Of a DNA stretch of 64,000 bases, positions 23,576 through 36,464 are shown piece by piece; position 1 is the stretch's first letter; the number at the start of each line of letters is the position of its first letter. The stretch is from assembly GCF_032854445.1 (NCBI RefSeq), contig NC_088304.1:14641704-14705703 (forward strand), in the 5' to 3' direction. This DNA comes from Liolophura sinensis (Eukaryota > Mollusca > Polyplacophora > Chitonida > Chitonidae). The notes below the pieces were generated by a model that worked only from the letters and a program-made list of their open reading frames with translations, had not been told where the DNA came from and searched no databases. The translations under genes were made by a program, and so were the position numbers.

Positions 23576-25889
23576 TCGAGGGTGGCCCAGCTTTGGTTGG
23601 GGAATTCGTTCATTTAGCTTTAGTTTGTTCTCTCGGAGTTTCTTCTAGATTAAATTGTTAAACGTTAAACTCGGTTTAGCATAGTACGAACCCTTAGTCA
23701 AGGACACTACATCAGGTTTTCTGTACAGAATGCGCTTTAATAAGTTTTCATTATCGACTGAGTCAGACAAGAAGGTTTTACTTTTTAACATTGTAGGCCT
23801 ACATTGTTTTCGATTAGCAATGTTTTTCAGTTAAGGAGAAACGAATTCTCACACACCAAAAAAAAACAAAAAAAAAAAAACAATCCTACCAACATTTTCG
23901 AAAAAAGCCTTGATCCTACATGACATGATCTTCATTGCAAGAAGTAAGACTACAAATTGATGATTGTCGTGAACATGAAGAAAGTCCTGTAACAACTTGT
24001 ACGCATTTAAAAAACATGAATTTAATTTAATAATTATTTTTCACATTTGATATAAGAGCCATTAAAACTTTAAAAACTGTATTTAAAGTGAGACTATTTC
24101 TTGTGATGGATACCTAAACACCAGTTATATGGCTAATAGAGCTTACCACAAAAGTCAAACTAAAACCTATAAAATGTGCAGTGGAAGAATTTTTACGCCT
24201 ATTTTTTCAGCTGTGCACTTGTGAGCCTTAACTGATTTTGAGCTTTTTAAATACAGAAATTTTCATAGCAGGCGTGTATAGAATAAAAGAGGGTACTCTG
24301 CATTTCTGTTCTCTGTTTTGTCTGCCAATGGCAAACAATCATTTGAAAGATTTCTGAATTTGTTATGCAGGTCACAGTAAAAATTTAATGGATTTGCCCT
24401 TAGCTCAAATATAACCTCTGCACAATGGACCTGGTACGGTAAGGCGGAGAATCGGCCCCAGAGATGTTCGATAAGAAAGTACAATTTTCACAATCCCAGC
24501 ACAATTGTGTAAATTTCCAAATCAGAAGTATAAAAACTTGGTAGAATCACCCAAAAAAATTATCTGGCCACAAAACAGACGGTTGCTTAGTAATAACCCG
24601 CCGAAAATGCACTCTCGATCAAAAACGCCAATTTTTCGTTCAAACTAGGCATTGTGTCTTTAATTTACAATATGAAGATCAAAGTTAACCAGAAAAATAT
24701 CTTTACTGAAACTGTCATGTGTGTATTTCTGTGTGCTGTCCAAGTTTCGTTTGGGTTAACGTTGGTCTTCATATGTAAAAAAAAAACTTTACAATGTTAT
24801 CAGTTTTGTCATATTTTGTCAAGTTTAAAATTAGTATTTCGGCCATAATCTGTCAGGCGTCCTTCAAGGTGCAGCGTACTAAGGAATTCACTATGGAGAA
24901 CAGGATGCATTTCGAGAAAGAGTTCGAAACTTTGTTTTTTTTATGGCAATATGTTTTTTGTGTGAGAAAAGATATAGGTTGTCTTGCATTAAATAGCGTT
25001 ATCATGAATTAGAATGGATAAGCTATGGCATTACGTACCATGTGGCAATTATATCGACATCGTAGGTGAATCCTGGTTGAGAGCACGTGGTACTGTAGCT
25101 TCCATTATCATTAACATGTTATGCGTAGCGGAAGTAGAGCACTGAACACATTTGTTATATGTGTATTTAATTCACTGATGCATAACTGGATGCGCAGTAA
25201 TTTTTGAGAAAGTTACAACTGTGGTGCAGTGATTTTCCCCACTCTACAGTGTCTGATGCAAACACGATTTTCGATTTTATGTCCTAAACTTTGCTTCAGT
25301 GTATGTTTGGAGTTTTGTAAGTCGCATGCTTGCCATATAACAGGAAAGAGAAAAACAGGACTGAAAAAGAAGTAGCCTTTGGTAGTGGAGCCTTACCCTG
25401 CCCGGCCCATTCATGAAGTTTGTTTATCTATGACTTCGCCATGTGGGTAGATTTATACAAACTTGATGACATGAAGCTTTGGCTACACTAGCGACACGTA
25501 TTTCTTAAACCGATCTTCTGAATATAAAGAATGGGAGTATATTACCTATAATGAAATAAAGTTCCACAGAAATAAAATCGAATGTTGGCAATTGCGCCAT
25601 TCGCGGTTTTCACATTTGTTTTTTGAAAAATCATGCGGTGTTTTTAACAATGTAACTAGGTAACTGCGCATTAGAAGCTGCCCTAAATGTAGACTGTCAA
25701 CTCGGAAGCTAAATGTGAAAAACTCAGTCTTTTAAAAAATCAGTCAGTTTTTTTTAACTTCCTTCAGAATCAACAAAAGTCGTCAAAGCGAGCGTGGGAA
25801 GTCATTTTGCACATTGGGCATTCTTGTTACATGACTAAGACAAGTACACGTCGCGAAACATCACTGCCGTACGTCTACATCATACTGAG

Positions 25890-26095
25890 TTGTTTGTTGT
25901 TTATTTCACTGATGTTTTATGGTGGGAGGAACTCGGCTAGATCCCGGTGGAGATTAACCCACAACATTCAGGAGGATGCTGACAGATTTTCCCACGCACG
26001 ACCGGAGATGAAGCCATGCAGCCTGAGCTGGACTTGAACTCACAGAGCCCGCAATGGTGAGAGGCTCCAGATTCATTGTGCTGTGCTCTGTCTTA
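25890..26095 (-). repeat. tRNA-derived SINE (family A), internally deleted
   Basis: The part between the tail and the 'ggtgggagga' block is missing. The B-box side ('gagctggacttgaactcaca') and 'ggtgagaggctcc' remain. Confidence 0.75.
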
Positions 26096-27157
26096 AGCTG
26101 GATAGACTAACATTGCACCAGGAAGTAGGTGTAATGTTAAATACCAGTCTGCATGTTGAATGCTAGCGATAACGTTAGCATAGAATGTCTATAATTCATG
26201 AGGCGATATCAGCTTAAGCTTTCTACCGCATAGTAAGTTTTCTACCTATTATTAATGCAAGACTTTAAAATAGCACAAACCCAAACAAACTTTCAAAATC
26301 TCCAATAACTTTATAAATAGAAAATGTACAGACGATGACCGTGGGTAATTCGGCCCCTTTCTTCCCTTGGGACAACACGTGTTCAGTAATAAAGCACCAC
26401 ATTGTAGGGCTTGAAACCTAATAGATGTTCCAATTAAAGTTGAAATGTGATACTGATATGGCATCCAATCCCACTCAACATCATACAGAGTTCAACGGCT
26501 TATTGCCAGCACATGTCCAAGTAAATAGTTACCCCTGTGTTTAAAAAGTCTTGCTTCCGGTAATATACAGTTACAATATACATCTGCAAAAGCGTATTTT
26601 GAAACGTGTCCTTGTGCACCCAACATGTTCAACTTAACTCCAGTAGGCCTATAAAGATTGAAATCTTACAAAGCATTCAACGCGCTTTGCTTTTCGACTA
26701 TAAAATCCTACAAGTTTCCTTTGTCTATGATTAAAAAATACCCCATGTTTTTGCTATGAGGAAACACAAACATAATTTAAAAACTGTTCAATTAGCGTTC
26801 AAAAATATCCATTTGCTCTCGTCTGTTCGAATATTCATTATTGGCTGGTTTCAGACGTTTCTTTCGTACATAAAATCACACTGTTAAGTCAAGCATAAAC
26901 GAATTTCATCTGAAATTAAATCACAAAATGAAATAAGCTAGTTTGTTAATCAAACTGATCAGGGACATAGCTATATTTTAACCATTGAAGGAAAATGTCT
27001 TCATATATATATAAGAATATGAACATTTCTTTTCTGGGAAAACTCTCAAAAAATCATGTAGTTCTACATTCATTCCATGAGGAATATCCACGCACGTAAA
27101 TTGCCCACGCATGGACGGTTTCAACTGAGGCTTGTGTGATTAAACAAAATATCGTCT

Positions 27158-27163
27158 TTTAAT
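27158..27163 (-). promoter_or_regulatory. Possible poly(A) signal of the olfactomedin-domain gene
   Basis: ATTAAA on the minus strand about 256 bases after the stop codon. No AATAAA was noticed nearer. Weak evidence. Confidence 0.25.
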
Positions 27164-27418
27164 CATTAAGCCGATTGCAGTTTTCAAAGGAATATACTGA
27201 GCCTTGAAAGAAAATCACCCTTTGACTCTCCAACCTGACACCTAAACTACATCTCGATAGAAAACTATGCAGAGGTTTTAAACATAATCCAAGATGGCTG
27301 TCTGCTTTACGTCGTCCCGTCATTATATAAATGTCTATAATTCTAGAACCAGCATCCCCGATAATGACATGTACATCTCCACAATATATTCACACCTCTG
27401 TTTTGAATTCCGCCATGA

Positions 27419-28197
27419 CTACATAACCTGGTATACTTCAATTCGGCCAGTGTTCCATGTAAACAGTCTTCGCTCTTTGGGATCGTAGTCTGCCATGACC
27501 GTGAAGGAATTAGATCGGCTTGGGTTAGCGCTGTTCACGAACGGAAAGGCCGATGGCGACAGGATTTGCCCTTTGGCTGTTTTCGTATCATACATGTAAC
27601 GGATAAACGTTGGAGTATCTGTGAAGGAGTCGATGGCGTAGAGAATTCCACAGACCATGAAACTATTTCCAATTCGTTTTTTCAAGATGCTGGTCAGCCA
27701 TGTTTGTTCTATCGCCAGAGTTTCCGGGTTTAACCTGCTAATTACGAGACGACCGTAGTATTTATTGCCCGAGTATATCACCCACAAACCCAACTCGTCG
27801 ACGGCAAAGTCTATGTCGCTCAAAGCACCAAACTGGTAAGGGTAAGTGTTATACACACCAGCACTGACCAATCTTGACTCTTTTAAGATCGTGTGGCTTT
27901 CCATGTCGTAACGCACAATATGATTGGTCTTTGACTGAAGACAGTAGAGGGAGCCACCGTACACTACGTGACCCGTCCCCTCGCAGTAAAATGGCAGAAC
28001 GTATGTATTACGCGCTTCATTGTTTTCGAAAGCCAGGTCGTTTTCGTACTCGATCACTTGATTCGTTCCACCGTAGCCCAGCATCACCCAGATTCGTCCA
28101 AATTGATCTTTGTAGTCAGACATTACTGTTCCTTGGGTGGTACCTTGGTGAACCCACATGTAAGCTGAGCCAATAGACGTCATCGGGGAACAATCCA
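27419..28197 (-). CDS. Exon 2 (last) of the olfactomedin-domain gene: whole olfactomedin domain
   Basis: The acceptor 'ttgttttattttcacag' is followed by TGGATTGTTCC, entering in phase 1. The exon encodes VDCSPMTSIG to the terminal EVYQVM and a TAG stop at 27419-27421. The entire beta-propeller is in one exon, which is common for this family. Confidence 0.93.
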
Positions 28198-31100
28198 CTG
28201 TGAAAATAAAACAAGAAATCAAGAAAGCGAAATAAGCATAAACAATATGCGTTCCACATCAATAATCGCAAGGCCAATTCCGAATACAATGTTTAACAAA
28301 AACCACCAAAGAACCAAGAAAGTATATGAAGAACGAAATTAGGACGGAATCATACAAAGAAAAACAGTCAATAGTTTTCATTAATGTTGAAAAGATGGAG
28401 GGAATGTTCTACGCGAAATGAATGGAATTAGTACCAGTATCCAATAAAGGAAGTAACATTATATAAACAACTGCGAATACAGCGTGTTATAAAGGTGTGT
28501 GTTATACGAATGCCGGACTTCACGCTGAGATCCCTGGTACATTTTACCTTTAACTTCAGTGTTGCCCATAGACAACAATCGATCATCTTCCAGCAATGGA
28601 CGCTTATCTGACTTCATCATTCTTATGTCCTGATGTATCTACGAGTATTTTTATCTGATCGCTTTAGGAACTGCTGTTAATGGTTGCCTGGGGTAAATTG
28701 ACTGAACCAATATTGACGAAACGGACAATTCATCCGGAGTGAATGGCATATGCGTGGAGTCAAACACACATGCATCTCAACTCTGGAACGACATAACCCG
28801 CCGTACAAAGTCACTCGTTTCAAACTGTTAGCAAAATATATAGGTCTATTTCGAAATGATTTTAAATGATGGATGAAGGCTTGTCGACACCGCCAACAAA
28901 CAAGTATATAAGCACTACTGCCTGGTCCTTGGCAGAGTCGTGTGTTAAAGGAGTGTAACATTTGTCTCTAAGCGAATCCTCCCGCGGTGCAGGCGACGTC
29001 CCAGGTCGAACACTACTTGTGTGATAAGGATCAGTATCTGCATCAACATATGAGCTACCCATGAGTTGATGTGAAATCTTTGTGCAGTTTTCTCAGAGTT
29101 TGACACGATAAACAGGAACCATGGTGCGCAAAATATAAGTAAGTTAACTGCAGTATAATTGAGGCGGTTCAGATGAGTATCTGGACACGAGTTTATTCAA
29201 AAATAATGTGCGCTGTTAGAGCGATTAAAAAGCGAAATACTAGAAGCTACAATGCGGGACAAGAAGAAAAACACCTTGGAGAAATTAATGTATAGCGGAC
29301 TCGTACATTGTTGAGATCAAAGGTGTTTCATTGGAAGTAAGCTACAGAGTCATGCGGGGTCCATTTTACTTTTTTATTAAAATCAGCGTATAGGAAAGTC
29401 GTAAAAATTTAAGTTTAGTCCTACCAATATATCATCAAATACCATTTTCTCAAACATGTGCAACAAAAAACGCATCTATATTAAACTGGAATTTTCATTA
29501 GTCTCAGGCAATACAACAATGATCCAAGAATATCGTTACCCATCGTTACCCCCCAAAAATAAAAAGCTTCGATATATCTAAGTCAAGGTTTGATATCTGG
29601 GGTACAATGTGTAAACGGAAGGCATGAATATCCAATACGCTCATCGTTTTTATGTGCCAATATGGATAACCATAGGTAACCATAAGTGGAAGGCTTTATA
29701 CGCCTGGCTGGTTGTAACACCTACACAAGCTGACGTCACGGCCAATGTCTGAAGCTCCAGTTAGTCCAGGGCCTCTTCTCAGTTTACCTCTGTTATGTAG
29801 GGTTTTATTTCAACAGTACATGTAGCAACTGATAAACTTCATAGCAGCATGGGTCAGTCACAGCCATATTGTCATATACTCCCATATATCACATTTATGT
29901 GCTTTATGTTGCATACCTGCCTTTCTTAATTATGTTTCTGTAATTTATACCTACATACATGTATATTTCTGTGATTTATACCTGTATATCTTAATTATGC
30001 TTTCTATAATTTATACCTGCATACATGAATATTTCTATAATTTATACCTGCATATCTTAATTATGCTTTCTATAATTTATACCTGCATACATGTATATTT
30101 CTGTAATTTATACCTGCATATCTTAATTATGCTTTCTATAATTTATACCTGCATACATGTATATTTCTGTAATTTATACCTGCATATCTTAATTATGTTT
30201 CTATAATTTATACCTGCATACATGTATATTTCTGTAATTTATACCTGCATATCTTAATTATGTTTTCTATAATTTATACCTGCATACATGTATATTTCTG
30301 TAATTTATACCTGCATATCTTAATTATGCTTTCTATAATTTATACCTGCATACATGTATATTTCTGTAATTTATACCTGTATATCTTAATTATGTTTTCT
30401 ATAATTTATACCTACATACATGTATATTTCTGTAATTTATACCTGCATATCTTAATTATGTTTTCTATAATTTATACCTGCATACATGTATATTTCTGTA
30501 ATTTATACCTGTATATCTTAATTATGTTTTCTATAATTTATACCTACATACATGTATATTTCTGTAATTTATACCTGCATATCTTAATTATGTTTTCTAT
30601 AATTTATACCTGCATACATGTATATTTCTGTAATTTATACCTGCATACATGTATATTTCTGTAATTTATACCTGCATGTCCTAATTATGTTTCCTGCATT
30701 TTATACCTGCATACATGTATGTTTTCTGTAATTTTTACCTGCATACATGTATGTTTTCTGTAATTTTTACCTGCTTACATGTATGTTTTCTGTAATTTTT
30801 ACCTGCTTACATGTATGTTTTCTGTAATTTATACCTGCATACACGTATGTTTTCTGTAATTTATACTTGCAAATTACATGTTTCACGTATTGTATTATAT
30901 AGCTGCATATACCTTTTGTTTTCTGTAATGCAGATCAGCTTATGGTATATGTTTCCAGTAATGTATACCTGCACAAGACATCTTTCTGTGTTATACATGT
31001 ATCTAAGCCTCACGTTTTCTGTAATGCACACTATATATGAAATGTTTCCTGTTATGTGTACCTGGTGATGGCATATATTTTCTATATTGCTTTCGTGTAT

Positions 31101-34100
31101 GTATGCCATTGCATTTCTATATTGCATGTATACATGCCAAACTGCTGTTATATCCACGAAGCCTGACAACATGTATGTGCAAAATATTTTCTACGTTCTT
31201 ACTTAATGCTAGCTCCAAAGCAGCGCAACTGCTTTCAAGGCAGATGACGTCTTTTCATCCATCTTTACATATCATCACTGCTTCTTTTTCATTTTAATCA
31301 TCGAGGTAAGGCGATTACTCAGCGATAGAACTTGAAGGATTAGTGTCCACACATTTTATTTATTTATTTTTTTTATAATTAGAACCCCATCTATGTAAAT
31401 TTAAAAGAAATGATATCACTCAAAATCGATAGTTAATCGGGTATAGTTATTTTCCACAAACACTCGGTGATCTCAGCCAAAATATTTAACAGAAGTTTAA
31501 CCTATAACTGCTGTCAGAGCTTTGCTACATAATTCAGTGTTGGACCAACCAAAGTGACAACGGAAATGGTTTATTGCTCCGCATACGGTTATAATAACAG
31601 GTCAGCGAAGAAATCTCGCTGCTTATTAGCTTCTTCAAGTTTCCAGATGATTTTTCGTAAACGGTGGCTAAGGCAAATTTTCTGTGACCAGATGACAGTA
31701 ATTAAACTTATGCGTGACTATATGGCAGTAGTTAAACATATGTTTGAAATGATGGCGGTGATTAAACTTATATGTGACTAGATGACAGCGGTTAAACTTT
31801 TATCTGCCCGGACGACGGAGATTAAACTTATGTAATACTAGATTAAAGAAACTTAATTATGTCTGACTAGATGACAGTAGTTAAACTTATGTCTGACTAG
31901 ATGACAGCGGCTAAACTTATGCCTGACTAGTTGACAGTGGTTAAACTTATGTCTGACTAGATGACAGCGGTTAAACTTATGTCTGACTAAATGACAGAAA
32001 CTAAATTATGTTTGACTAGATGACAGTGGTTAAACTTAAGTCAGACTAGATGACAGTGGTTAAACTCATGTCTGGCTAGATGACAGTGGTTAAACTTATG
32101 TCTGACTAGATGACAGCGGTTAAACTTATGTCTGGCCAGATGGCAGCGGTTAAACTTATCTCTGACCAGATGACGGCGGTTAAACTTATGTCTGACTAGA
32201 TGACGGCAGTTAAACTTATGTCTGGCTATATGGCAGCGGTTAAACTTATCTCTGACTAGATAACAGCGGTTAAACTTATGTCTGACTAGATGACAGTGGT
32301 TAAACTTATGTCTGACTAGATGACAGGGGTTAAACTTATGTCTGGCCAGATGGCAGCGGTTAAACTTATCTCTGACCAGATGACGGCGGTTAAACTTATG
32401 TCTGACTAGATGACGGCAGTTAAACTTATGTCTGGCTATATGGCAGCGGTTAAACTTATGTCTGACTAGATAACAGCGGTTAAACTTATGTCTGACTAGA
32501 TGACAGCGGTTAAACTTATGTCTGACTAGATGACAGTGGGTAGACTTATCTCTGACTAGCTGACAGCGGTTAAACTCATGTCTGACTAGATGACAGCGGT
32601 TAAACTTAAGTCTGACTAGTTGACAGTGGTTAAACTTATGTCTGACTAGATGACAGCGGATAAACTTTTGTCTGACTAGTTGACAGCGGTTAAACTTATG
32701 TCTGACTAGATGACAGTGGGTAGACTTATCTCTGACTAGATGACAGCGGTTAAACTTATACCTGACTAGATTGTGGTTAAAACGTTTATCAGAGCGGATG
32801 ACTCTGATTAAACCTGTGTGTGATCAAATGACATTCACTAAATGTCAATCTGTACTTTAATTTAATTCATTTCAACTGAGAAATTTAACACTGAAAATTT
32901 CCCGAGAAGCCTGCCATACTTATGTATATAATATTTGTATAATTGAAGTCCGAATGCTGAGAGGGGGTAAGCTAAGCAGGTCTCGTGTTCTCAGTCAGCT
33001 CATTGATGATATTTCCGATATGTCTGACCACTGGCGGCAAATATGTAGTTACGATGTTAAGTATGCCTCAAAACTGATATAACTTTCTTGATTCGCCTTA
33101 AAACCATACTCTTCGTTTTAGAGCTCCTTTTCATTTATTTTGTAAGCTGTCTGTTTAAATTGGGTGTGAACCTTTACAAAAATCATGAATCATCTCATAT
33201 TTACTCACCTGGTGTTGATATCTTCAAAGGTTTCGACGTCTTTGTGACTTCTGGAACACTGCTGGGTACACTACTTCTCATTCGAATGGGAGACGTTGAA
33301 GGGCCTCTCTGTGGAATTGGCTGTATCGGCGGGTATGGCATTGGGTTGGGTGGGCGCTGGAGAGGTGGGCGCTGGAGAGGTGGACGCTGGGGAGGCATCC
33401 GCTGGGGCGGAGGCCTTTGAGGCGTTCGGTACTGGGGTGGACCGTAAGGAGACCTTGGGGCCATCGGGTATGGCACTCTACGGGGATCCTGGTACGAAGG
33501 CCTTGAAAACATATTCCTCATCTGTTGTTTTGGCTGGGGAAAGTCGCCATTCCCGTCCTGTTGTAATTGTCCCCCGGATTCTAATAAGACCAGAGGGGCA
33601 GTCAGCTCCTTGACACGCCGACTTAACACTTCAGCCAATGTCATTGTTGATTTTACCATGTCTTCCTCAATTCTCACTAGCGTTTTGAGGGATCCAATAG
33701 CTTCTTCGACGGCGGTGTTTTGCTCCTGAACACCTTGTCGTAACTTTTTCTCCTGGGCTTGGATCTTCCCCAAAGCGGCTCGAAACATCGGTGGCATACC
33801 ACTCCCCGGTCTGCGGCGTCCACCATTTGACATCGTTGGTCTTCTCATAAAAGGCTGGGCAGCTCGCTCCAAATTTTCGTCATCGGAAAATATCAGACCA
33901 GCAGCGTTTGTAATTTGCTCCATTTCTCTCATAACTTGGGACCTCACGATGTCCAGAGTCATGTTTACATCGTGTAACGTGTCAATCACCTGTTGTACAA
34001 GTGTTAGGTCCTTGTCCGTGGACGCCGAGACCGTTGTATAGTTGAAATTGTACCTAGGTTTGGAGCGACCGGACTTTTGGTAAACAGTTCTCGCTGCCTC

Positions 34101-34322
34101 TCCTACTGGAAACGCTGATGAGGAATTACTAGAGAATTTAGTAAGTGCCACTTTATCTCCGCATTTGACCATCAGTCGATTCTCTGGCAGAGTAAAATCA
34201 TACATACAGTCTCCATTTTTGATCTGCTGTCCATTCGTTTGACGGTCATTGACGCTCAAAGCTGTCAGGACGTAGACCACACACGAGCAAAGCGCTGTCG
34301 GAGAGAAAATCCCTCTCGCCAT
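27419..34322 (-). CDS. Secreted coiled-coil olfactomedin-domain protein, complete two-exon gene (630 aa)
   Basis: Joining 33209-34322 and 27419-28197 (minus strand) gives 1893 bases, that is 630 residues plus stop. Exon 1 ends and exon 2 begins in matching phase 1, forming a Val codon at residue 372. Residues about 5-24 are a hydrophobic signal peptide, and two cysteines (39 and 54) follow. Helical, heptad-like regions at about 100-145 and 185-245 probably form a coiled coil for oligomerisation. Residues about 270-365 are a Pro/Gln/Arg-rich linker, and about 373-630 form the olfactomedin beta-propeller. That domain shows DQFGRIWVMLG, SDIDFAVDELGLWVIY, LNPETLAIEQTW, YDPKERRLFTWN and conserved cysteines. 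The DIDxAVDExGLWVIY segment is diagnostic of the family and in myocilin contributes to the internal metal site. Such proteins are extracellular and act in matrix or in cell-surface signalling. I cannot assign a subfamily, since the PQR-rich linker is not one I recognise. The ATG at 34322 has A at -3 and G at +4. Confidence in structure is high. Confidence 0.9.
29930..30880. repeat. Minisatellite of 33-bp monomers arranged as 66-bp dimers
   Basis: Two related monomers alternate, one with 'tacctgcatacatgtatatt' and one with 'tacctgcatatcttaattat', giving a 66-bp higher-order unit repeated about ten times. After about 30610 the array switches to a monomer variant with 'tttttacctgcttacatg'. Because 66 is divisible by three and no stop falls in one frame, long artefactual open frames result. 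Confidence 0.93.
31680..32785. repeat. 30-bp minisatellite, about 36 units, with higher-order 210-bp duplication
   Basis: The consensus unit includes 'ttaaacttatgtctgact' followed by 'agatgacagcgg'. Most units are exactly 30 bp with no indels. A variant block beginning 'tctggccagatggcagcggt' occurs at 32131 and again at 32341, so a seven-unit block was duplicated. Another variant pair lies 180 bp apart (32521 and 32701). Confidence 0.95.
33209..34322 (-). CDS. Exon 1 of the olfactomedin-domain gene: signal peptide, coiled coil and PQR-rich linker
   Basis: The start is ATG at 34322, with the sequence MARGIFSPTALCSC leading the signal peptide. The exon has 371 full codons plus one base and ends ACACCAG|GTGAGTAA. 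Upstream of the ATG the leader 'caacaaacaaaccagg' is purine/AC-rich with no in-frame ATG seen nearby. Confidence 0.9.
33325..33425 (-). repeat. Coding 15-bp tandem repeat (PPxQR units)
   Basis: Inside exon 1, units like 'ggtgggcgctggaga' (plus strand) repeat with a 15-bp period. They encode consecutive five-residue motifs of the type R-P-P-x-Q. The reading frame is unaffected by copy-number changes. The region extends as a looser Pro-rich stretch on both sides. Confidence 0.75.
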
Positions 34323-34701
34323 CCTGGTTTGTTTGTTGAGCCTCTTCTGAGAAGTTGTTGTGTCTGGGAGAAGACAAGTTTGTCTGTAATGTTATTATTG
34401 AAACCTAACATCACCGCGACGAAAAGGGGATAAAAACGCCCTAACTGACGCAATTTGATTTATGAAATTTTGTTTATTAGTTAAAGTTCTCCCGCTGGTG
34501 AGTCGCTTGTTAATTACATCTGGAACGGATTATCCGTGAACACCCGAGCAAGTAAATTGGCCAGGGTCGCAAAAGATAACCATCTCTAAGCCTCAGTTCT
34601 TTTCCACTACGTTCCGTCTCAGCAACAGCTCTCAGCGTTCTACCACATGGCATATCTGAAGACGCTATAATCTTTCAGGCCGCAGGGTGGGAGGGAGAAT
34701 T

Positions 34702-34723
34702 GAGAGGGGGGGGGGGGGGGGGC
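34702..34723. repeat. Poly-G run
   Basis: A G homopolymer of about 20 bases, upstream of the olfactomedin-domain gene. Confidence 0.85.
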
Positions 34724-36145
34724 TAGAGTGTAAGAATGGGGTTGGGGTTGTTGCCCTTTAGGGAGGCGGCTATATAAAGACCTTCAGACACTGATATTAC
34801 CATGATGGGTCGACTTCATACTTGTCAGTACAACACTTGTTAACCAATCTCCAACAAAAATCGCCGATAAGAAACACAAAACAACCGAAGCAGAGTAATC
34901 GGCATGGGATATCATTTGAATAACAGACTGCTGATGTTGTGCTTGTGCGATCAAATCTATAATGATATACGTCAAGATAACCCCCGTCCTGTTTAAAATA
35001 ACATTTCCTTAAACGGTTTCAAGGCTGCGTTAGTCATACCATCAATAAACATTTATCCTGAATCTGGGTTACTTGAAGGAGCTATACAGTCTAGCATACA
35101 TTGTATAGAAAACACACTCAAATCCCATAGGTGTTTTGGGACATAAATATAAAAAACACTGACAATTTCCTGCTTTAATTAATTCAAGTAATTCCATCTG
35201 ACGTTCGTACACATCAGTAACTGTTTACAGAAGGCCTTATGGCCAAATCTGCGTTCAGTGTCAGATGGTGAGGCTAAACCTAAGAAACTATAGCTAGGCC
35301 TACACTGTTTTCGCTCAGAAAAGCAAACGTGCTGAAAGTCAAACACAAACACAATGGCACAGCGCAAACGCTTTGACCTTACCATCTATCATCAGGGTGG
35401 CATTTCCCCAGCGATATATGCTGGCGGGTTTTCTTTCAAAGTACAGACTAAATCCATAAACGCTGAGATTAATTGAATGATAAACTTGTAAACGGAAGCT
35501 TTAAGAAAACGATATGCCGGCATGTAGAAACACTAATTTTCGTGAGATCTTGTCTTTTCTTTCATCAATTCAGTGGTTCGAATACCACACTTATACTTCC
35601 GCAACCAGTACCAGAATTCGACTTGTCGAAACCCTGGGTACGAACACGGCAGGCACTTATGCCGACACAAACAAAACTAAAATTACACATTTTAAATTAG
35701 CGACACAAGCCATTCCAAAAACTATGACAGCGTACATTAGACATAAAAAGCCACGTCTATAAATCTTCTTAAAGAACTTTTTCACCCGTAGGACAACATA
35801 TGCTCCTTACATACCTTACAACGCATGCGCCACTCTCTGTATTCGTTTTACATCACCGTCAAAGTCAGCAAATTTTGCACAGAAATCTTGAACAAGACCT
35901 TTCTGTCTCAACCTTTGCTTCTAATAGTACCCTGCACACATGCGTTGTCATTTTTTAAAGTATGCACATTATGAATCTAACCAACGACAGAAATAATTTT
36001 ATTGATGTATACTGATTAAATAGTCCGACTGCGAGGATACCAGTAACGTAAGTCGCACAGGCTGGAAGTTAAAGTTTATAGTGGTGGCAGTGATTTACAT
36101 AAGCTGTAAGGAGTATGCCAGGACAAATTGTACAAATTTCTCTTA

Positions 36146-36297
36146 CGCCGTAAGCTGCTGACAGACCTTCCCATGCACGACCGGAGAGGAAGCCAGCATG
36201 AGCTGGACTTGAACTCACAGCGACGGCACTGAGGAGAGGCTCCCGAGTCATTTCGTCTCGCTGGCAAGAAAAACCCCTGGGCCGCGGAGGTCCTCCA
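36146..36297 (-). repeat. tRNA-derived SINE (family A), 5' part
   Basis: It runs from 'gctgctgacagaccttccca' through 'agctggacttgaactcacag' to a diverged head ('gccgcggaggtcc'). Confidence 0.85.
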
Positions 36298-36464
36298 TCA
36301 TTTATTAGAATAGTGTTTTTCTTTGTAAATACTTCTTGATGTCTCAATTTATGCAGGACATCTCCCCGTTTGCTGCTGCCGATATGTTTCTGTCTTATTT
36401 CATCAGTATAGAATTATTCAATTCATAAGATGTACGTCATATACTTATTAGAACATTTCTATGT

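Larger units (their letters stand above)
20201..27418. other. Intergenic region between the PITPNM-like and olfactomedin-domain genes
   Basis: No exon was recognised on either strand. The region contains nested and solitary SINEs, poly-T/A runs and one copy of an unnamed dispersed repeat (23030). Its left side should hold the promoter of the PITPNM-like gene and its right side the 3' end of the olfactomedin-domain gene. Confidence 0.5.
28198..33208 (-). other. Single intron (5.0 kb) of the olfactomedin-domain gene
   Basis: GT (33208-33207) and AG (28199-28198) ends are clear. The intron carries two long minisatellites that together make up about 40% of its length. A 94-codon frame at 28677-28961 and others inside have no recognisable domain and are not proposed as exons. 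Confidence 0.85.

Noticed and set aside
28677-28961. 94-codon frame in the olfactomedin-gene intron
   Set aside because: No recognised domain and no suitable phase-1 splice sites at both ends. Exons 1 and 2 already join in phase without it.
30260-30664. 134-codon open frame of 22-residue repeats
   Set aside because: It is a translation of the 66-bp satellite inside an intron on the opposite strand. No start context and no domain.
33088-33613. Gly/Trp/Arg-rich frames on the plus strand opposite the olfactomedin exon
   Set aside because: Antisense shadow of the PPxQR-encoding repeat; the minus-strand exon explains the sequence fully.
34770-34780. TATATAAAG on the plus strand as a promoter
   Set aside because: No gene follows on that strand, and it points away from the olfactomedin-domain gene.
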